A stretch of DNA of 64,000 nucleotides from positions 50,374 to 114,373 of the forward strand of contig JAQCTH010000003.1 in the NCBI GenBank assembly GCA_027686065.1, in the 5' to 3' direction. Positions 63,920 through 64,000 of the stretch are shown piece by piece; position 1 is the stretch's first letter; each line of letters begins with the position of its first letter. This stretch comes from Clostridiaceae bacterium AF10-41. Its GTDB lineage: Bacteria > Bacillota > Clostridia > Clostridiales > Clostridiaceae. The notes beneath the pieces are model-generated. The model made no database searches. It was not told where the DNA came from and worked only from the letters and a program-made list of their open reading frames with translations. The translations under genes and the position numbers were made by a program.

Positions 63920-64000
63920 TTAAAGGTTATTAACTGCGTTCCCTAAAACTCTTCCAATGGAATCATGAATAACTAAATTAGCCTTATTATCAGCAGAAGT
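63920..64000 (-). CDS. Sir2-family deacylase, C-terminal end (cut by the window)
   Basis: On the minus strand the last 26 codons read TSADNKANLVIHDSIGRVLGNAVNNL and stop at 63920. Forty bases (63961-64000) are identical to 58379-58418 in the truncated copy, and the proteins differ at only three residues here. The rest lies beyond the window, so whether this copy is intact cannot be said. Confidence 0.75.
   Translation of the reverse strand, partial: TSADNKANLVIHDSIGRVLGNAVNNL

Overview
The window is a chromosomal segment of a very AT-rich, spore-forming anaerobic Firmicute, most likely a Clostridium sensu stricto species. The evidence is AGGAGG-type ribosome sites, frequent TTG starts, a CotF-type coat protein, a glmS ribozyme, a T-box, a c-di-GMP-I riboswitch, a pyruvate:ferredoxin oxidoreductase remnant and an IStron. 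No tRNA, rRNA or CRISPR array was seen. Nearly all genes are on the + strand.

Layout. 1-5340: glmM, then a bacteriocin-like peptide with a three-gene ABC exporter, bracketed by two identical 54-bp copies of the glmM terminator. 5357-7428: an Rrf2 regulator with matching operators at its own promoter and before a DsbA-like/dioxygenase pair. 7765-20157: an isoleucine-type T-box and the operon ilvH-cimA-leuC-leuD-leuB-ilvD-[IStron]-ilvB-ilvC; citramalate synthase instead of leuA points to threonine-independent isoleucine synthesis. 20218-24834: a TerB-like protein, a UbiA prenyltransferase, a GIY-YIG protein, then the glmS ribozyme and glmS. 25303-28325: an XRE-PAS regulator, then a c-di-GMP-I riboswitch controlling a chemoreceptor. 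28403-34134: a siderophore uptake locus (esterase, AraC regulator, Fur-boxed binding protein, two permeases, ATPase). 34282-42075: an orphan DUF4176 protein and the mannitol regulon (EIICB; MtlR; EIICBA fusion; mtlD). 42206-49035: a diguanylate cyclase, an odd KAS III-like protein, a coat protein, a MarR-controlled nitroreductase and a pirin, ending in a PFOR fragment. 49286-55283: a cell-envelope glycosylation cluster (two tandem GT-C proteins, an LtaS-like enzyme, a GT2). 55476-58292: small alarmone synthetase, MBL-fold hydrolase and a divergent carbamoyltransferase. 58336-64000: a decayed area with a truncated sir2, a methyltransferase, a VanRS-like two-component system, a 37-aa membrane peptide, a DedA protein, a broken ABC permease, an IS3-family remnant and a second sir2 running off the window.

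The items most worth attention are the IStron (group I intron fused to a tnpB nuclease element) sitting inside the ilv operon; the terminator-flanked bacteriocin island; an in-frame internal ribosome site that could release a free mannitol EIIA from the EIICBA fusion; the glmS ribozyme with a greatly lengthened P1 arm; the KAS III homologue with only the cysteine of its triad; and a family of foldback intergenic elements built from short repeated words around a central AATTCA/TGAATT hairpin.
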